Shown: positions 7,816 through 17,193, numbered from the stretch's first letter. The stretch: DNA of 64,000 nucleotides from Hymenobacter sp. YC55 (GCF_029433095.1 NZ_JARNTX010000001.1:558001-622000); one strand, 5' to 3'. Notes: generated by a model from the letters alone, not told the origin. A program made the numbers and translations.

Positions 7816-10059
7816 ATGATGAATTTTCTCTACGTAGTGCCCGCATTGGGGGTACTGGCTTTGGTGTACACATGGCTACGCTCGGGCTGGGTAAGTCGGC
7901 AAGATGCCGGCGACGAGCGAATGCGCACCATTGCAGGATACATTGCAGAGGGCGCCATTGCCTTCTTAAAAGCTGAATACAAAGTGCTGGCCATCTTCGG
8001 TCTTATTGCCGGAGCTTTTCTTTTCTATTTGGGCAGCACAGGCGAAAAATCAAGTCCTGTTATTGTTATTGCCTTTATTATTGGGGCTTTGCTGTCAGCG
8101 GCGGCGGGGTTTATTGGGATGAAGATTGCTACCAAAGCCAACGTGCGAACCGCACAGGCCGCCCGCACCAGCCTTTCGCAAGCATTAAACGTGTCATTCT
8201 CCGGGGGTTCCGTCATGGGCATGGGCGTCGCGGGACTGGCCGTATTAGGGCTCGGGAGCTTATTTATTGTCTTCTACCAACTATTCGTGGTAAGCAAGGG
8301 CGGTGGGGCTAATGGCATTGAAATGGAAACGGCCCTCGAAGTGCTGACAGGCTTTTCGCTCGGCGCCGAAAGCATTGCCTTGTTTGCCCGTGTGGGCGGG
8401 GGTATTTACACCAAAGCTGCCGACGTGGGAGCCGACTTGGTGGGTAAAGTAGAAGCGGGCATCCCGGAAGACGACCCTCGCAACCCCGCTACCATCGCCG
8501 ACAACGTAGGCGACAACGTAGGCGACGTAGCGGGCATGGGCGCCGACCTGTTTGGGTCGTATGTAGCCACTATTCTGGCTACCATGGTGCTTGGCCGCGA
8601 AGTGGTGGCCCGTGGTGACCAATTCCAAGGTTTGTCGCCTATCCTGCTTCCGATGGTAATTGCTGGGTTGGGTATTGTTGCTTCGTTGATTGGTATTCTG
8701 CTGGTTCGAGTGAAGGAGAATGGCAACGTGCAGGCCTCGCTCAACTTCGGCAACTATGTGTCGGTGATAGTGTCGGCGGTTGCTTCTTACTTTATCATCC
8801 GCTGGATGTTGCCCGCTGGCGACTTGGTTATCAGCCGGCCTGGTTCGGTTCCTTTTACTTCTCTCGACGTTTTTTATGCTGTAGTAGTAGGACTGGTAGT
8901 AGGTACGTTGATGAGCATTATCACCGAGTATTACACCGCCATGGGCAAACGGCCAGTATTGAGCATTGTGCGGCAAAGCAGCACTGGGCACGCTACTACC
9001 GTTATCGGGGGAATATCGGTGGGCATGGAATCCACGGTATTGCCCATCATTGTGCTGGCTGCCGGCATTGTGCTCAGCTTCGAGTGCGCCGGCCTATACG
9101 GCGTGGCTATTGCTGCCGCCGGCATGATGGCCACTACGGCTATGCAGTTAGCCATTGACGCCTTCGGGCCTATTGCTGATAATGCCGGTGGTATAGCTGA
9201 AATGAGTGAGTTGCCCAAGGAAGTCCGCGAGCGGACTGACATCCTGGATGCCGTTGGCAACACCACGGCCGCTACCGGTAAGGGTTTTGCTATTGCTTCG
9301 GCTGCCCTAACGTCGTTGGCCTTATTTGCGGCTTTCATGGGCACTGCCAAAATCACTTCTATCGACATCAGCAATGCCCGCGTGCTAGGAGGCTTGTTTG
9401 TGGGTGCTATGATTCCGTTTATTTTCTCGGGATTGGCTATTGCGGCAGTAGGCCGGGCGGCCATGGCCATGGTGCAGGAGGTACGGCGGCAGTTCCGCGA
9501 GATTCCGGGTATCATGGAAGGAACGGGCCGGCCAGAGTATGAGAAATGCGTAGCTATTTCCACGCAGGCTGCCATTCGGGAAATGATGCTACCTGGGGCT
9601 ATTGCTTTGATTGTGCCCATTATCATTGGCTTTACCTTCGGCCCGGAAGTGCTAGGTGGCACGCTAGCCGGTGTAACCGTGAGTGGTGTGCTGATGGCCA
9701 TCTTCCAGAGCAACGCCGGGGGCGCCTGGGACAACGCCAAAAAGTCGTTCGAGAAAGGCGTAATGATTGACGGCGTGATGCAGTATAAAGGCTCTGATGC
9801 GCACAAGGCATCGGTAACCGGCGACACAGTAGGCGACCCGTTCAAGGATACGTCGGGGCCGTCGATGAACATTCTTATCAAGCTGATGAGTATTGTTTCA
9901 CTCGTCATTGCACCGCACATTGCCGCTCCAGAACGTGGTGTGGCCCCAGTACAAGGCAGGTATCAAATGGAGATGCAGGCCCGCCCTTACGTGCGCTATA
10001 CCAACATCACCGATAAAGCCACCGAAGCGGTGTCCGTATTGCTCCGCCAGCAGCTCTAA
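7816..10059 (+). CDS. hppA: Membrane-bound ion-pumping pyrophosphatase
   Basis: 747-residue polytopic pyrophosphatase that couples PPi hydrolysis to Na+ and/or H+ export. The substrate site is seen in [11 protein letters not shown] (203-213) and [12 protein letters not shown] (229-240), and again near the C-terminus in [15 protein letters not shown]. At the position that separates K+-dependent from K+-independent enzymes the sequence is [10 protein letters not shown], with Ala485 where K+-independent proton pumps have Lys and Gly488 three residues on. This places it in the K+-dependent class, which includes Na+ pumps. A second ATG lies at 7819. A strong terminator follows, so it is probably monocistronic. 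Confidence 0.95.
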   Translation: MMNFLYVVPALGVLALVYTWLRSGWVSRQDAGDERMRTIAGYIAEGAIAFLKAEYKVLAIFGLIAGAFLFYLGSTGEKSSPVIVIAFIIGALLSAAAGFIGMKIATKANVRTAQAARTSLSQALNVSFSGGSVMGMGVAGLAVLGLGSLFIVFYQLFVVSKGGGANGIEMETALEVLTGFSLGAESIALFARVGGGIYTKAADVGADLVGKVEAGIPEDDPRNPATIADNVGDNVGDVAGMGADLFGSYVATILATMVLGREVVARGDQFQGLSPILLPMVIAGLGIVASLIGILLVRVKENGNVQASLNFGNYVSVIVSAVASYFIIRWMLPAGDLVISRPGSVPFTSLDVFYAVVVGLVVGTLMSIITEYYTAMGKRPVLSIVRQSSTGHATTVIGGISVGMESTVLPIIVLAAGIVLSFECAGLYGVAIAAAGMMATTAMQLAIDAFGPIADNAGGIAEMSELPKEVRERTDILDAVGNTTAATGKGFAIASAALTSLALFAAFMGTAKITSIDISNARVLGGLFVGAMIPFIFSGLAIAAVGRAAMAMVQEVRRQFREIPGIMEGTGRPEYEKCVAISTQAAIREMMLPGAIALIVPIIIGFTFGPEVLGGTLAGVTVSGVLMAIFQSNAGGAWDNAKKSFEKGVMIDGVMQYKGSDAHKASVTGDTVGDPFKDTSGPSMNILIKLMSIVSLVIAPHIAAPERGVAPVQGRYQMEMQARPYVRYTNITDKATEAVSVLLRQQL

Positions 10060-10170
10060 TAGTTTGCTCAGTTGGCGGATTAAGAATTGCGTGCTGCCAT
10101 GTTGAGCAACGCTGGATACTCGAAGAACACCTAGTTGCTAGCAGTTCATCGCTAGAGGCTGCAAAGGAAG

Positions 10171-10204
10171 AGCCGCCGCCCCGGTACGGGGCGGCGGCTT
10201 TTTC
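10171..10204 (+). terminator. Intrinsic terminator downstream of hppA
   Basis: Perfect 13-bp GC-rich arms (10171-10183 and 10187-10199) around a 3-nt loop, followed directly by a T-run. It lies 111 nt after the hppA stop and just before the hpt promoter candidate, so it should insulate the two units. Confidence 0.92.
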
Positions 10205-10207
10205 TAT

Positions 10208-10215
10208 TACCTTTG
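10208..10215 (+). promoter_or_regulatory. Candidate -7 element TACCTTTG upstream of hpt
   Basis: The octamer fits the Bacteroidota -7 consensus TAnnTTTG and lies between the hppA terminator and the hpt ATG, which is 34 nt downstream. No clear TTG is seen at the -33 position, so the call rests on the -7 match and location only. Confidence 0.4.
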
Positions 10216-10249
10216 ACAGCCCGCTCCCTTGCGGCCCAACCCCATACGG

Positions 10250-10789
10250 ATGAACCCGGATCATATTTCGCTGCACAACAAGCAGTTTGAGCCCTATTTG
10301 TCGGCTGCCCGTCTCACAGCAGCTATTGAAGAGCTAGCTACGCGGCTCGACCAAGACTACGCCGACAAAACTCCATTGTTTGTGGCTGTGCTTAACGGCT
10401 CGTTTATGTTCGCGGCCGACTTGTTGAAAGCCCTGCACATTCCTTGCGAGATATCCTTTATTCGGGTCGCCTCTTACCAAGGCACAAGCAGCACCGGCAA
10501 GGTGCAGGAGGTGCTAGGCCTCACCGAGGAAATAGAAGGGCGTCATGTGGTCATCTTGGAGGATATTGTCGATACGGGCCATACCATGCGGATGCTGCTC
10601 GACACATTAGGAGCCAAGCAGCCTGCTTCGCTCGAAGTAGCTAGCTTGTTCATTAAGCCCGAATGTTTGCAGCATGACCTGGCCATTCGCTATGTGGGCC
10701 TTAGTATTCCCAACGACTTCATTGTTGGCTACGGACTTGACTTTGACGGTTTGGGGCGCAATTACCCCGATGTTTATAAAGCCGTATAG
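10250..10789 (+). CDS. hpt: Hypoxanthine phosphoribosyltransferase
   Basis: 179-residue purine salvage enzyme that joins hypoxanthine or guanine to PRPP. The PRPP-binding loop is clear in VVILEDIVDTGHTM, and the family signature PNDFIVGYGLDFDG is near the C-terminus. ATG at 10250 is preferred over the in-frame TTG at 10229, since it gives the normal family N-terminus. It is first in the order hpt-adk-obg, an arrangement common in Bacteroidota that links nucleotide supply to a ribosome-associated GTPase. The gap to adk is 112 nt, so adk may also have its own promoter. Confidence 0.93.
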   Translation: MNPDHISLHNKQFEPYLSAARLTAAIEELATRLDQDYADKTPLFVAVLNGSFMFAADLLKALHIPCEISFIRVASYQGTSSTGKVQEVLGLTEEIEGRHVVILEDIVDTGHTMRMLLDTLGAKQPASLEVASLFIKPECLQHDLAIRYVGLSIPNDFIVGYGLDFDGLGRNYPDVYKAV

Positions 10790-10901
10790 AATAAGAGCTG
10801 GCTACAGCAGCTAAAATTCGCTGACAAGCATATAGGCTTTGCCTTTACTTGCTTATCTTTCTCAACCCCATCTAATTTTTTCCTGTAAAAAACCACACGC
10901 T

Positions 10902-11525
10902 ATGTTAAATATCGTGCTTTTCGGCCCGCCCGGCGCTGGCAAAGGAACGCAGAGTCAGAAGCTAATCGCCCGCTATAATCTAGTGCACTTGTCTACTGGC
11001 GATTTGCTGCGCTCCCAAATCGCCCAAGGTACCGAACTAGGGTTACGTGCCAAAAAGCTCATGGACGAAGGTTTGCTCGTGCCCGATGAGGTAGTGATTG
11101 GTATGATTGAAAGCCAACTTGCTAGCAACACCACGGCCGCAGGTTTCATTTTCGATGGATTTCCCCGCACGGTGCCCCAAGCCGAAAGCCTCGACGCTCT
11201 CATGCAGCGCTATGACACAGGTGTGTCGTGTATGATTGCCTTGGAAGTAGCCGAAGAAGAACTAGTATCACGCCTTCTGGAACGTGGCAAAACCAGCAAC
11301 CGTATCGACGACCAGGACGAAGCTAAAATTCGTAAGCGTGTCACCGTGTATAACACCGAAACGGCCCAGGTGGCTGGTTTCTACGCCGCTCAACAAAAAT
11401 TCCATGCCTTAAATGGCATCGGAGCTATTGAAGACATATTTCAGCAGATCTGCACCATCATCGATCAGCATCAAGCAGCCACCACCGAGGACACTCGGCA
11501 GGCTACCGATGAAGTAAAAGCATAA
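10902..11525 (+). CDS. adk: Adenylate kinase
   Basis: 207-residue enzyme that interconverts ATP plus AMP and two ADP. The P-loop is GPPGAGKGT near residues 8-16, the AMP-binding region reads HLSTGDLLRS, and FDGFPRT follows. The LID is the short, zinc-free form (RGKTSNRIDDQ). ATG at 10902 is chosen because it places the P-loop at the usual distance; an upstream frame from 10839 is open but not family-like. The C-terminus has an extra polar tail of about 20 residues (ending TDEVKA) beyond the usual last helix, of unknown purpose. A palindromic repeat follows the stop. Confidence 0.95.
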   Translation: MLNIVLFGPPGAGKGTQSQKLIARYNLVHLSTGDLLRSQIAQGTELGLRAKKLMDEGLLVPDEVVIGMIESQLASNTTAAGFIFDGFPRTVPQAESLDALMQRYDTGVSCMIALEVAEEELVSRLLERGKTSNRIDDQDEAKIRKRVTVYNTETAQVAGFYAAQQKFHALNGIGAIEDIFQQICTIIDQHQAATTEDTRQATDEVKA

Positions 11526-11566
11526 CTTTGTGGCGGCGCCCACTCGGGCGTCGATCCTATTCGTCT

Positions 11567-11674
11567 GTCATCCTGAGTACAGCGAAGGCTCTTTTTGTTG
11601 TTCGAGGCAGCTTCCTATGATAGAAGCCTACTTAATCAACAACGTAAAAGAGCCTTCGCTGTACTCAGGATGAC
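11567..11674. repeat. Long palindromic intergenic repeat, copy 1 (GTCATCCTGAG type)
   Basis: Two perfectly complementary 29-base arms (11567-11595 and 11646-11674) surround a 50-base centre. The outer end starts GTCATCCTGAGTACAGCGAA. It lies between adk and obg. Related palindromes occur at 31408-31505 and 50992-51091, so this is a dispersed element, not a simple terminator. Confidence 0.85.
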
Positions 11675-11791
11675 CGTTTTTAAGTAGTCGGTCAAAAACC
11701 GAGTTATCAGCTACTCGGCGTCAAGTTGCCAGCCTAGAACGTAGTAGACCACTGGTAGCTTGAAACTAACGACCAACAACCAAGTACAAGC

Positions 11792-12784
11792 ATGGCTTCC
11801 AACAACTTCATAGATTACGTTAAAATTAATTGCCGCTCCGGTAGGGGTGGGGCAGGGTCGCATCACTTTTTCCGAGCCAAGGGCTTGCCCAACGGTGGCC
11901 CCGATGGGGGAGATGGTGGGCGCGGTGGCCACATCATCCTAGAGGGCAATTCGCAGCTCTGGACCTTGCTGCACCTGCAATACCAAAAACACCTAATTGC
12001 CAAGCCCGGCGAAAATGGAGGCGAAAACCTGCGCACCGGTGCTCAAGGCGATGATGTTATTATTCAGGTGCCGCTCGGTACCATTGCCCGCGACGCCGAA
12101 ACCGGCGAAAAAAAACTAGAGATAACCGAACACGGCCAGCGCCTTATTCTGACCCCGGGAGGCCGTGGTGGCCTCGGCAACGACCATTTCAAATCCGCTA
12201 CCAACCAAGCTCCCACCTATGCGCAGCCCGGTGAGGAAGGCATTGATGAATGGGTAATTCTGGAATTGAAGCTGCTGGCCGATGTAGGCTTAGTAGGATT
12301 CCCGAACGCTGGAAAAAGCACGCTGCTTTCGGTGGTATCGGCGGCCAAGCCCAAAATTGCCGACTACGCCTTTACTACTCTAACTCCCAACCTAGGAGTG
12401 GTAGCGTACCGCGACTACAAATCCTTCGTAATGGCCGACATTCCCGGCATTATAGAGGGAGCGGCAGAAGGTAGAGGATTAGGAACCCGCTTCTTGCGCC
12501 ATATTGAGCGCAATTCCATTTTGCTCTTTATGATAGCTTGCGACAGTCCGGACATTGTAGCCGAGTACAATGTGCTACTCAACGAACTAGAACAATTCAA
12601 TCCGGAATTGCTAGAGAAAAACCGGTTGCTGGCCATTACCAAGTCCGATATGCTGGACGAGGAATTAGAAGCCGAGATACGCAAAACACTGCCTTCGGAC
12701 ATCCCGACAGTATTTATCTCCAGTCTGACGAATAAGAATATACAACAGCTGAAAGACATGATTTGGCAAGCGCTGCATTCATAA
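11792..12784 (+). CDS. obg: Obg-family GTPase
   Basis: 330-residue GTPase that binds the 50S subunit and links ribosome assembly to growth. The glycine-rich Obg fold fills roughly residues 1-158 (for example GRGGAG and [12 protein letters not shown]), followed by the G domain with G1 [10 protein letters not shown]3 ADIPGIIEG and G4 TKSD. The C-terminal OCT domain found in some homologues is absent, as is common in this phylum. It starts 266 nt after adk with a palindromic repeat between, so it may have its own promoter. A hairpin terminator immediately follows. Confidence 0.95.
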   Translation: MASNNFIDYVKINCRSGRGGAGSHHFFRAKGLPNGGPDGGDGGRGGHIILEGNSQLWTLLHLQYQKHLIAKPGENGGENLRTGAQGDDVIIQVPLGTIARDAETGEKKLEITEHGQRLILTPGGRGGLGNDHFKSATNQAPTYAQPGEEGIDEWVILELKLLADVGLVGFPNAGKSTLLSVVSAAKPKIADYAFTTLTPNLGVVAYRDYKSFVMADIPGIIEGAAEGRGLGTRFLRHIERNSILLFMIACDSPDIVAEYNVLLNELEQFNPELLEKNRLLAITKSDMLDEELEAEIRKTLPSDIPTVFISSLTNKNIQQLKDMIWQALHS

Positions 12785-12786
12785 AA

Positions 12787-12815
12787 AAACCGCAGCGTGG
12801 TGTACGCTGCGGTTT
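12787..12815 (+). terminator. Intrinsic terminator of obg
   Basis: Perfect 12-bp arms (12787-12798 and 12804-12815) with a 5-nt loop, an A-rich 5' side and T residues at the 3' side, starting 2 nt after the obg stop codon. Confidence 0.88.
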
Positions 12816-12910
12816 GCTGATGTAGTTTGAAAATCGTCTTGGCTAGGGTATAGCTGTAATCTGAAAAGATGCTTATAAAAGAATAGCTGATAGCGAGTTT
12901 ATGTAACCAG

Positions 12911-12960
12911 TAAGTGGCATAAAGGGGAAGCTATTTTACCCGTTATGCCACTTATTGTTT
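12911..12960 (+). terminator. Second hairpin in the convergent obg / oxidoreductase gap
   Basis: 12-bp perfect arms (12911-12922 and 12943-12954) with a 20-nt loop, followed on the plus strand by TTGTTTTAT. It lies between convergent genes and could act as a back-up terminator for obg. The T tract is weaker on the minus strand. Confidence 0.6.
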
Positions 12961-12965
12961 TATAG

Positions 12966-14309
12966 TTAACCAGCAATCGATTCAGTGTTTGCTACACTGG
13001 TAGCAGTGTTCGCGTAATTGAAGTGAGCAGCCTGCTCAGCACGCAGTTGGTCGATTAAGCGGCCTTCGGGCAGAATCACGTCGTCATACGTCAGCACTCG
13101 GTCACGCTCGATGTCGTGGCGCAGAATGCAGCCTTCAGCCACACCGATTGGGAGTAGGTTCTCCTCGCGCGTTACGTCGGCGTTTTCGGCCAGGCCATAC
13201 GTGTGGTAGTGCCCGATGCCATCAAGCTGCTGTCCGGCTTTGAGAGGTATCTTGGCGGCCGTAACAACTTCTACACGCATTGGGCCGGCAGGTGCCAGAG
13301 CCGCATCCTGGAACAGGACAGCGCGGGCAACCGAAGTTGGCGTTTCGAAGTGGCAGAGGTGATAAGGAGTATAGAAGCAGTAAAGCGGCCCTGGACCAAG
13401 CTTGTAGAGCTTCAAATAGTGTTGCTGAACAGGATCATCGATGGTTCCGAGTACAAACACACCAGGTCCGGGGTCAGCACCTACTACATAGTCGACGATG
13501 CCGGGGCCGCCGTTGAGCAGTAAGTCGTGCGGATACCATTCGGCTGCCTTTGCAATGGGAGTGCCGGGCTCAACGGTAGGGCCGTACATGCCACGACGCG
13601 CGACGCGCATATCCAAGGCATTGGCAATAACTGCCTGCTCGAAGCTGATCTTGCTGCCGTCAGCAAAGCTGGTAACCATGCTTGGGTTTTGACCCCACTG
13701 CCGGGCAAAGCCTTCTTGGGTGGTCGGGTTCCGGTACGGGTCGTGCAGACCTTTGATGTTGCCGCACAATACGGGCGTTACACCAATGCCTTTTACAAAA
13801 CGGGCCAGATTAAGCGTCACGCCAGGCTGGTCACCATCGGAGACGGTATATACCACACCAGCGCGGTCGGCATATACTTTCAGAATGGCGCCTACTGTGC
13901 CATCAAGTTCGGCGTTGAGCAGAATGATGTGTTTGCCGTGTTTAATGGCTTCCATCACCACGTGAGCACCGTGCTCTACGGCACCAGTTACTTCGATGAT
14001 GGCATCAATGCCGGCAGCACGGCTAAGCAGCAACGCATCATCCGTAATAGCGGGCTGACCTAGCTGAATACAAGCTTCCAACTGTGCCTGCGTGCCTACT
14101 TCCCGAATGTTGGTTACACCCGAGTCGGTGTATGCCTGCCGGGCTTTATCTATGGTGCGGTTGGCAATGGCCACCAATTCCATACCGGGTACGTAGCGGC
14201 AAATCTGACGCGCTACGCCTTGGGCCATGAAACCAGCGCCTATCATGGCTACTTTGATTGGGTTTCCGGCTTTCTGCCGTTGTTCTAGTGCCTTATCAAC
14301 GATTATCAT
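12966..14309 (-). CDS. DXR-like (DRL) / SAF-domain NAD(P)-dependent oxidoreductase
   Basis: 447-residue protein with a Rossmann nucleotide site near the N-terminus (VAMIGAGFMAQGVA), a homoserine-dehydrogenase-like middle (VVYTVSDGDQPG) and a C-terminal SAF-like part (VVTAAKIPLKAGQQLDGIG). This order is that of the DRL family, known from Brucella as an alternative 1-deoxyxylulose-5-phosphate reductoisomerase; members elsewhere have unknown substrates. It lies downstream of rfbF, an SDR and an RmlC-like gene on the same strand, so a sugar substrate is likelier here than an MEP-pathway role. A hairpin separates it from those genes, so it may be transcribed partly on its own. Family assignment is from recall and needs a profile search. 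Confidence 0.72.
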   Translation of the reverse strand: MIIVDKALEQRQKAGNPIKVAMIGAGFMAQGVARQICRYVPGMELVAIANRTIDKARQAYTDSGVTNIREVGTQAQLEACIQLGQPAITDDALLLSRAAGIDAIIEVTGAVEHGAHVVMEAIKHGKHIILLNAELDGTVGAILKVYADRAGVVYTVSDGDQPGVTLNLARFVKGIGVTPVLCGNIKGLHDPYRNPTTQEGFARQWGQNPSMVTSFADGSKISFEQAVIANALDMRVARRGMYGPTVEPGTPIAKAAEWYPHDLLLNGGPGIVDYVVGADPGPGVFVLGTIDDPVQQHYLKLYKLGPGPLYCFYTPYHLCHFETPTSVARAVLFQDAALAPAGPMRVEVVTAAKIPLKAGQQLDGIGHYHTYGLAENADVTREENLLPIGVAEGCILRHDIERDRVLTYDDVILPEGRLIDQLRAEQAAHFNYANTATSVANTESIAG

Positions 14310-14475
14310 AAAACAGAGAAAGTGAATGCAAAAGGTACTTAATAGATAGCTGGGTGGCGCAGCTAGTATACGAGGGAGTTGCAGCGTATCGTGGCTGCAT
14401 CTCGTCGTGGAAAGAGCGAAGGACTAGTGCTAACAGGGAAGCGTATGTAAGCTACAACTGCAAGCATGAAGCAAG

Positions 14476-14513
14476 AAATAGGGCAGCTATGCTGCAGCAT
14501 GGCTGCCCTATTT
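14476..14513 (-). terminator. Near-perfect palindrome between the RmlC-like gene and the DRL-like gene
   Basis: A 38-bp palindrome with 19-bp arms and one T/G mismatch (wobble in RNA), with a perfect ATGCTGCAGCAT centre at 14489-14500. It starts 30 nt downstream of the RmlC-like stop. The following T tract on the minus strand is short, so it may attenuate transcription or stabilise mRNA 3' ends without stopping it completely. Confidence 0.65.
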
Positions 14514-14542
14514 GGCTAATCAAATCTGCTAATAGCTGCTTC

Positions 14543-15100
14543 CTATTTTGCGGCAGCAACTTGCTGTGGCGTGAGCGTGAAGTCGGGGTGGATGCTGTCC
14601 TTTTCTGAAATCAGAACAGGCTGGATTGGCCACTGAATGCCAATAGTTGGGTCGTTCCAACGCAAGCCACGCTCGGCGCCGGGAGCATACTTAGCCGATA
14701 CCTGATAAGTAACGTCGGTATTGTCGGCGAGGGTGATGAAGCCGTGGGCAAAACGGCCGGGTACGAACAACATCCGGAACGAGTCAGCGGTCAACTCGAC
14801 ACCGATCCACTCGCCATACGTTGGCGACTCTTCCCGCAGGTCTACAATCACATCGTAGATAGCACCACGGGTGCAGCGTACCAATTTGGTTTCTTCGTGT
14901 GGTGGCAACTGGTAGTGCATGCCCCGCAGCGTACCACGAAGAGGGTTAGAGGATACGTTAGCTTGCAGCGGAGGCATATGGATGCCGTGAGCAGCAAATT
15001 CGTCTTCGCACCAAGAACGAGCGAAAAAGCCGCGCTCATCCGTCCGGCGCTCTACATCAATGATGAAGGCACCAGCTAACTTAGTTGGGGTAAATAGCAT
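14543..15100 (-). CDS. RmlC-like sugar-nucleotide 3,5-epimerase (cupin)
   Basis: 185-residue cupin of the dTDP-4-dehydrorhamnose 3,5-epimerase family. The catalytic His is H62 in LRGMHYQ, with K72 in TKLVR and Y132 in DVTYQVS, so the active site looks complete. FVPGRFAHGF and AERGLRWNDP are further family signatures. The gene sits after a CTP-dependent rfbF and an SDR, not with rmlA/B/D. It may therefore act on a CDP-linked 4-keto sugar, like the AscE-type 5-epimerase, rather than in dTDP-rhamnose synthesis. The family call is firm; the substrate is inferred. Confidence 0.85.
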   Translation of the reverse strand: MLFTPTKLAGAFIIDVERRTDERGFFARSWCEDEFAAHGIHMPPLQANVSSNPLRGTLRGMHYQLPPHEETKLVRCTRGAIYDVIVDLREESPTYGEWIGVELTADSFRMLFVPGRFAHGFITLADNTDVTYQVSAKYAPGAERGLRWNDPTIGIQWPIQPVLISEKDSIHPDFTLTPQQVAAAK

Positions 15101-15142
15101 GTTGAATAGGAGTTAAAACGAGAGGAAAGCAGCGCAGGCTGA

Positions 15143-16249
15143 CTATACAGCGGCTGATTGCAGCGCGGCTTCTGCTGGTGTACTTTGTGCTTGTGCTGAC
15201 TGAGGAGCCCAAGTGAGTGCATCCGTTAGCTGTCCAGTCTGTTGCAGGCGGCTGATAACGCGCAAACGCATCAGCTCGGAAGAACGGAAATCAGCATCCT
15301 TGAAGTTGATGCTCAGCAAGCCGTCACGTAGCTCGGCAAGCGTGTCCGAAAGGGTACGAACCGGCTGGTGGTTTGGGGCCAGCTGGCGGAACAAGCTGAA
15401 GTCAACCCGGTAGGAGCGCTTATCGGGTGGAGCAGCCGAATTCAGGGTTACTTTAGTGCCCGGAATAACCTCTGCTACGGCTTCAGCTAGCTCGCGCACT
15501 TGGTAGTTCCACTCATCAGCACCCACGTTGATGGCCAGGAAGGCGCCACCCGTAGTGGTTGGGCGCTTTAGAGCCCACTCGATGGCACGTGCCATGTCTT
15601 GCACGTGAATCAGCGGACGCCATGGCGAACCATCGCTCAGGATAGAGATAGTGCCAGCAGAAACTGCACCGGCCACAAAATCATTGACAACCAAATCGAG
15701 GCGCAGCCGGTCGCTCCAGCCGCAGGCAGTAGCAAAGCGCAGGCACGTAACGCAGAACGACTCATCGGCCAGCGGCTGCAAATCTTGCTCGCTTTTCACT
15801 TTGGAGCGGGCATACGCCGTAAGTGGGTTCAGAGTCGAATCTTCGGTTTTGGCTCCTTCGCCGCCCGCGCCATAGATGCTGCAAGAACTAGCAAACACAA
15901 AGGAGCGCACACCAGCGGCCTTGGCGCGCTGGGCCAACTCAATACCAGCTGCATGGTTTACTTCCAGCGTTACGTCCTCGTAGGTTTGGCCCATGGGATC
16001 GTTGCTGATAGCCGACAGATGCACAATAGCATCTAGCCCCTGCAGCAAAGAATCTGGCAACTGACGTACGTCGCCGAAAATTTGACGGTCAAGGCGGGTT
16101 TCTGGAAGGCGACCTGCCCCAGTGAGGCAATGCGCGAAATACCCCATATCGTAGCCGATCAACTCGGCCTGAGGAAACTCTTGACGTAAGCGCGCAACGA
16201 CGCCTGGGCCTACGTAGCCCATGTTACCAGTAATAAGAATGCGATTCAT
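15143..16249 (-). CDS. NAD-dependent sugar-nucleotide epimerase/dehydratase (extended SDR)
   Basis: 368-residue extended short-chain dehydrogenase. The NAD site is ITGNMGYVGPG at the N-terminus, the catalytic Ser/Tyr/Lys are in SSCSIYG and YARSK, and LIHVQDMARA is the substrate-domain motif. It lies between rfbF and the RmlC-like gene with short gaps (86 and 42 nt) on one strand, so the three probably act in one pathway on a CDP-hexose. It might supply the 4,6-dehydratase step that a CDP-glucose route needs, since no separate rfbG is visible, or it could be an epimerase or reductase. The polar tail after about residue 345 is low in conservation signals. Confidence 0.82.
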   Translation of the reverse strand: MNRILITGNMGYVGPGVVARLRQEFPQAELIGYDMGYFAHCLTGAGRLPETRLDRQIFGDVRQLPDSLLQGLDAIVHLSAISNDPMGQTYEDVTLEVNHAAGIELAQRAKAAGVRSFVFASSCSIYGAGGEGAKTEDSTLNPLTAYARSKVKSEQDLQPLADESFCVTCLRFATACGWSDRLRLDLVVNDFVAGAVSAGTISILSDGSPWRPLIHVQDMARAIEWALKRPTTTGGAFLAINVGADEWNYQVRELAEAVAEVIPGTKVTLNSAAPPDKRSYRVDFSLFRQLAPNHQPVRTLSDTLAELRDGLLSINFKDADFRSSELMRLRVISRLQQTGQLTDALTWAPQSAQAQSTPAEAALQSAAV

Positions 16250-16335
16250 GGAAGTGTAAGCTAGAAAGCGAAATAAGTATTCTGCTAGTGTGGCAGCAGG
16301 TAATTAGAAAGAAAAGGAGCGGTGGGTTAAGCGGA

Positions 16336-17193
16336 TTAGTTGGTTACAAGATTGCTCGGATTCGGCACTGATACGGTAGTAGGTTGAGCGGCCGGCGCTA
16401 GTGGGGTCCGTACGTCATTCCATACTTTCCACGGAGCATTGCCGGCCTGCCACAGACCTTCCAGCATGTTCCGGTCGCGAAGCGTATCCATCGGCTGCCA
16501 GAAGCCGGAGTGACGGAAGGCGCTCAGGCGGCCTTCTGCGGCTAATTGTTCGAGGGGGCCTTTTTCCCACACAGTGTCGTCGTCTTCGATATAATCTAAA
16601 ACGCTTGGTTCCAGCACAAAGAAGCCGCCGTTAATCCAAGGGGTTTCTCCGCCAGTAGGCTTTTCGGTGAAATCGTGTACCGAAGAAGAGGAATCACTTA
16701 AGTTGAAAACACCAAAACGGCCTGGCTGGCGTACGGCTGTGAGTGTGGCAAGAGCGCCTTCCTCTTGGTGGTGTTTGATAGAAGCCGTAATGTCAACATC
16801 GCCTACACCGTCGCCGTACGTGAGGCAGAACGTGCTGTCGCCGATGTACTCACGCACGCGGCGCAGACGGCCACCCGTCATTGTTTCTTGGCCAGTATCT
16901 ATTAAGGTAACGGTCCAGGGTTCGGCGTGGGCCCGGTGCACGTGCATCTCGTTGCGGTCCATGCGGAAGGTAACGTCGGCGTTGTGCAGGAAATAATCGG
17001 CGAAATACTGCTTTATAAGGTGGCCTTTGAAACCACAGCAAATCACAAAGTCGGTGATGCCGTGGTGAGCATATATTTTCATGATATGCCAAAGGATAGG
17101 GCGGCCTCCAATTTCAACCATAGGTTTGGGTCGAACGGCACTTTCTTCGCTGATTCGAGTGCCGTAGCCACCCGCAAAAATCACTGCTTTCAT
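16336..17193 (-). CDS. rfbF: Glucose-1-phosphate cytidylyltransferase
   Basis: 285-residue nucleotidyltransferase that makes CDP-glucose from CTP and glucose-1-phosphate. The N-terminus [18 protein letters not shown] with [19 protein letters not shown] is the specific RfbF pattern, and the metal-binding Asp is in [11 protein letters not shown]. The C-terminal 30 residues are polar and Pro/Ala-rich, an extension beyond the usual end near residue 257. It is the first gene of a minus-strand group with an SDR, an RmlC-like epimerase and a DRL-like oxidoreductase. The promoter should lie in the AT-rich region beyond 17193. A downstream rfbG or rfbH, needed for dideoxy sugars, is not in the window. 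Confidence 0.92.
   Translation of the reverse strand: MKAVIFAGGYGTRISEESAVRPKPMVEIGGRPILWHIMKIYAHHGITDFVICCGFKGHLIKQYFADYFLHNADVTFRMDRNEMHVHRAHAEPWTVTLIDTGQETMTGGRLRRVREYIGDSTFCLTYGDGVGDVDITASIKHHQEEGALATLTAVRQPGRFGVFNLSDSSSSVHDFTEKPTGGETPWINGGFFVLEPSVLDYIEDDDTVWEKGPLEQLAAEGRLSAFRHSGFWQPMDTLRDRNMLEGLWQAGNAPWKVWNDVRTPLAPAAQPTTVSVPNPSNLVTN

Noticed and set aside
8931..9920. Long minus-strand open frame (329 codons) opposite hppA
   Set aside because: It lies fully antisense to a clear pyrophosphatase, is rich in Ala/Ile/Thr/Pro from codon bias, and shows no protein-like motif.
15143..16249. Clear rfbG (CDP-glucose 4,6-dehydratase)
   Set aside because: The SDR motifs are generic and the sequence looks more like a general epimerase/dehydratase; the specific call is not supported.
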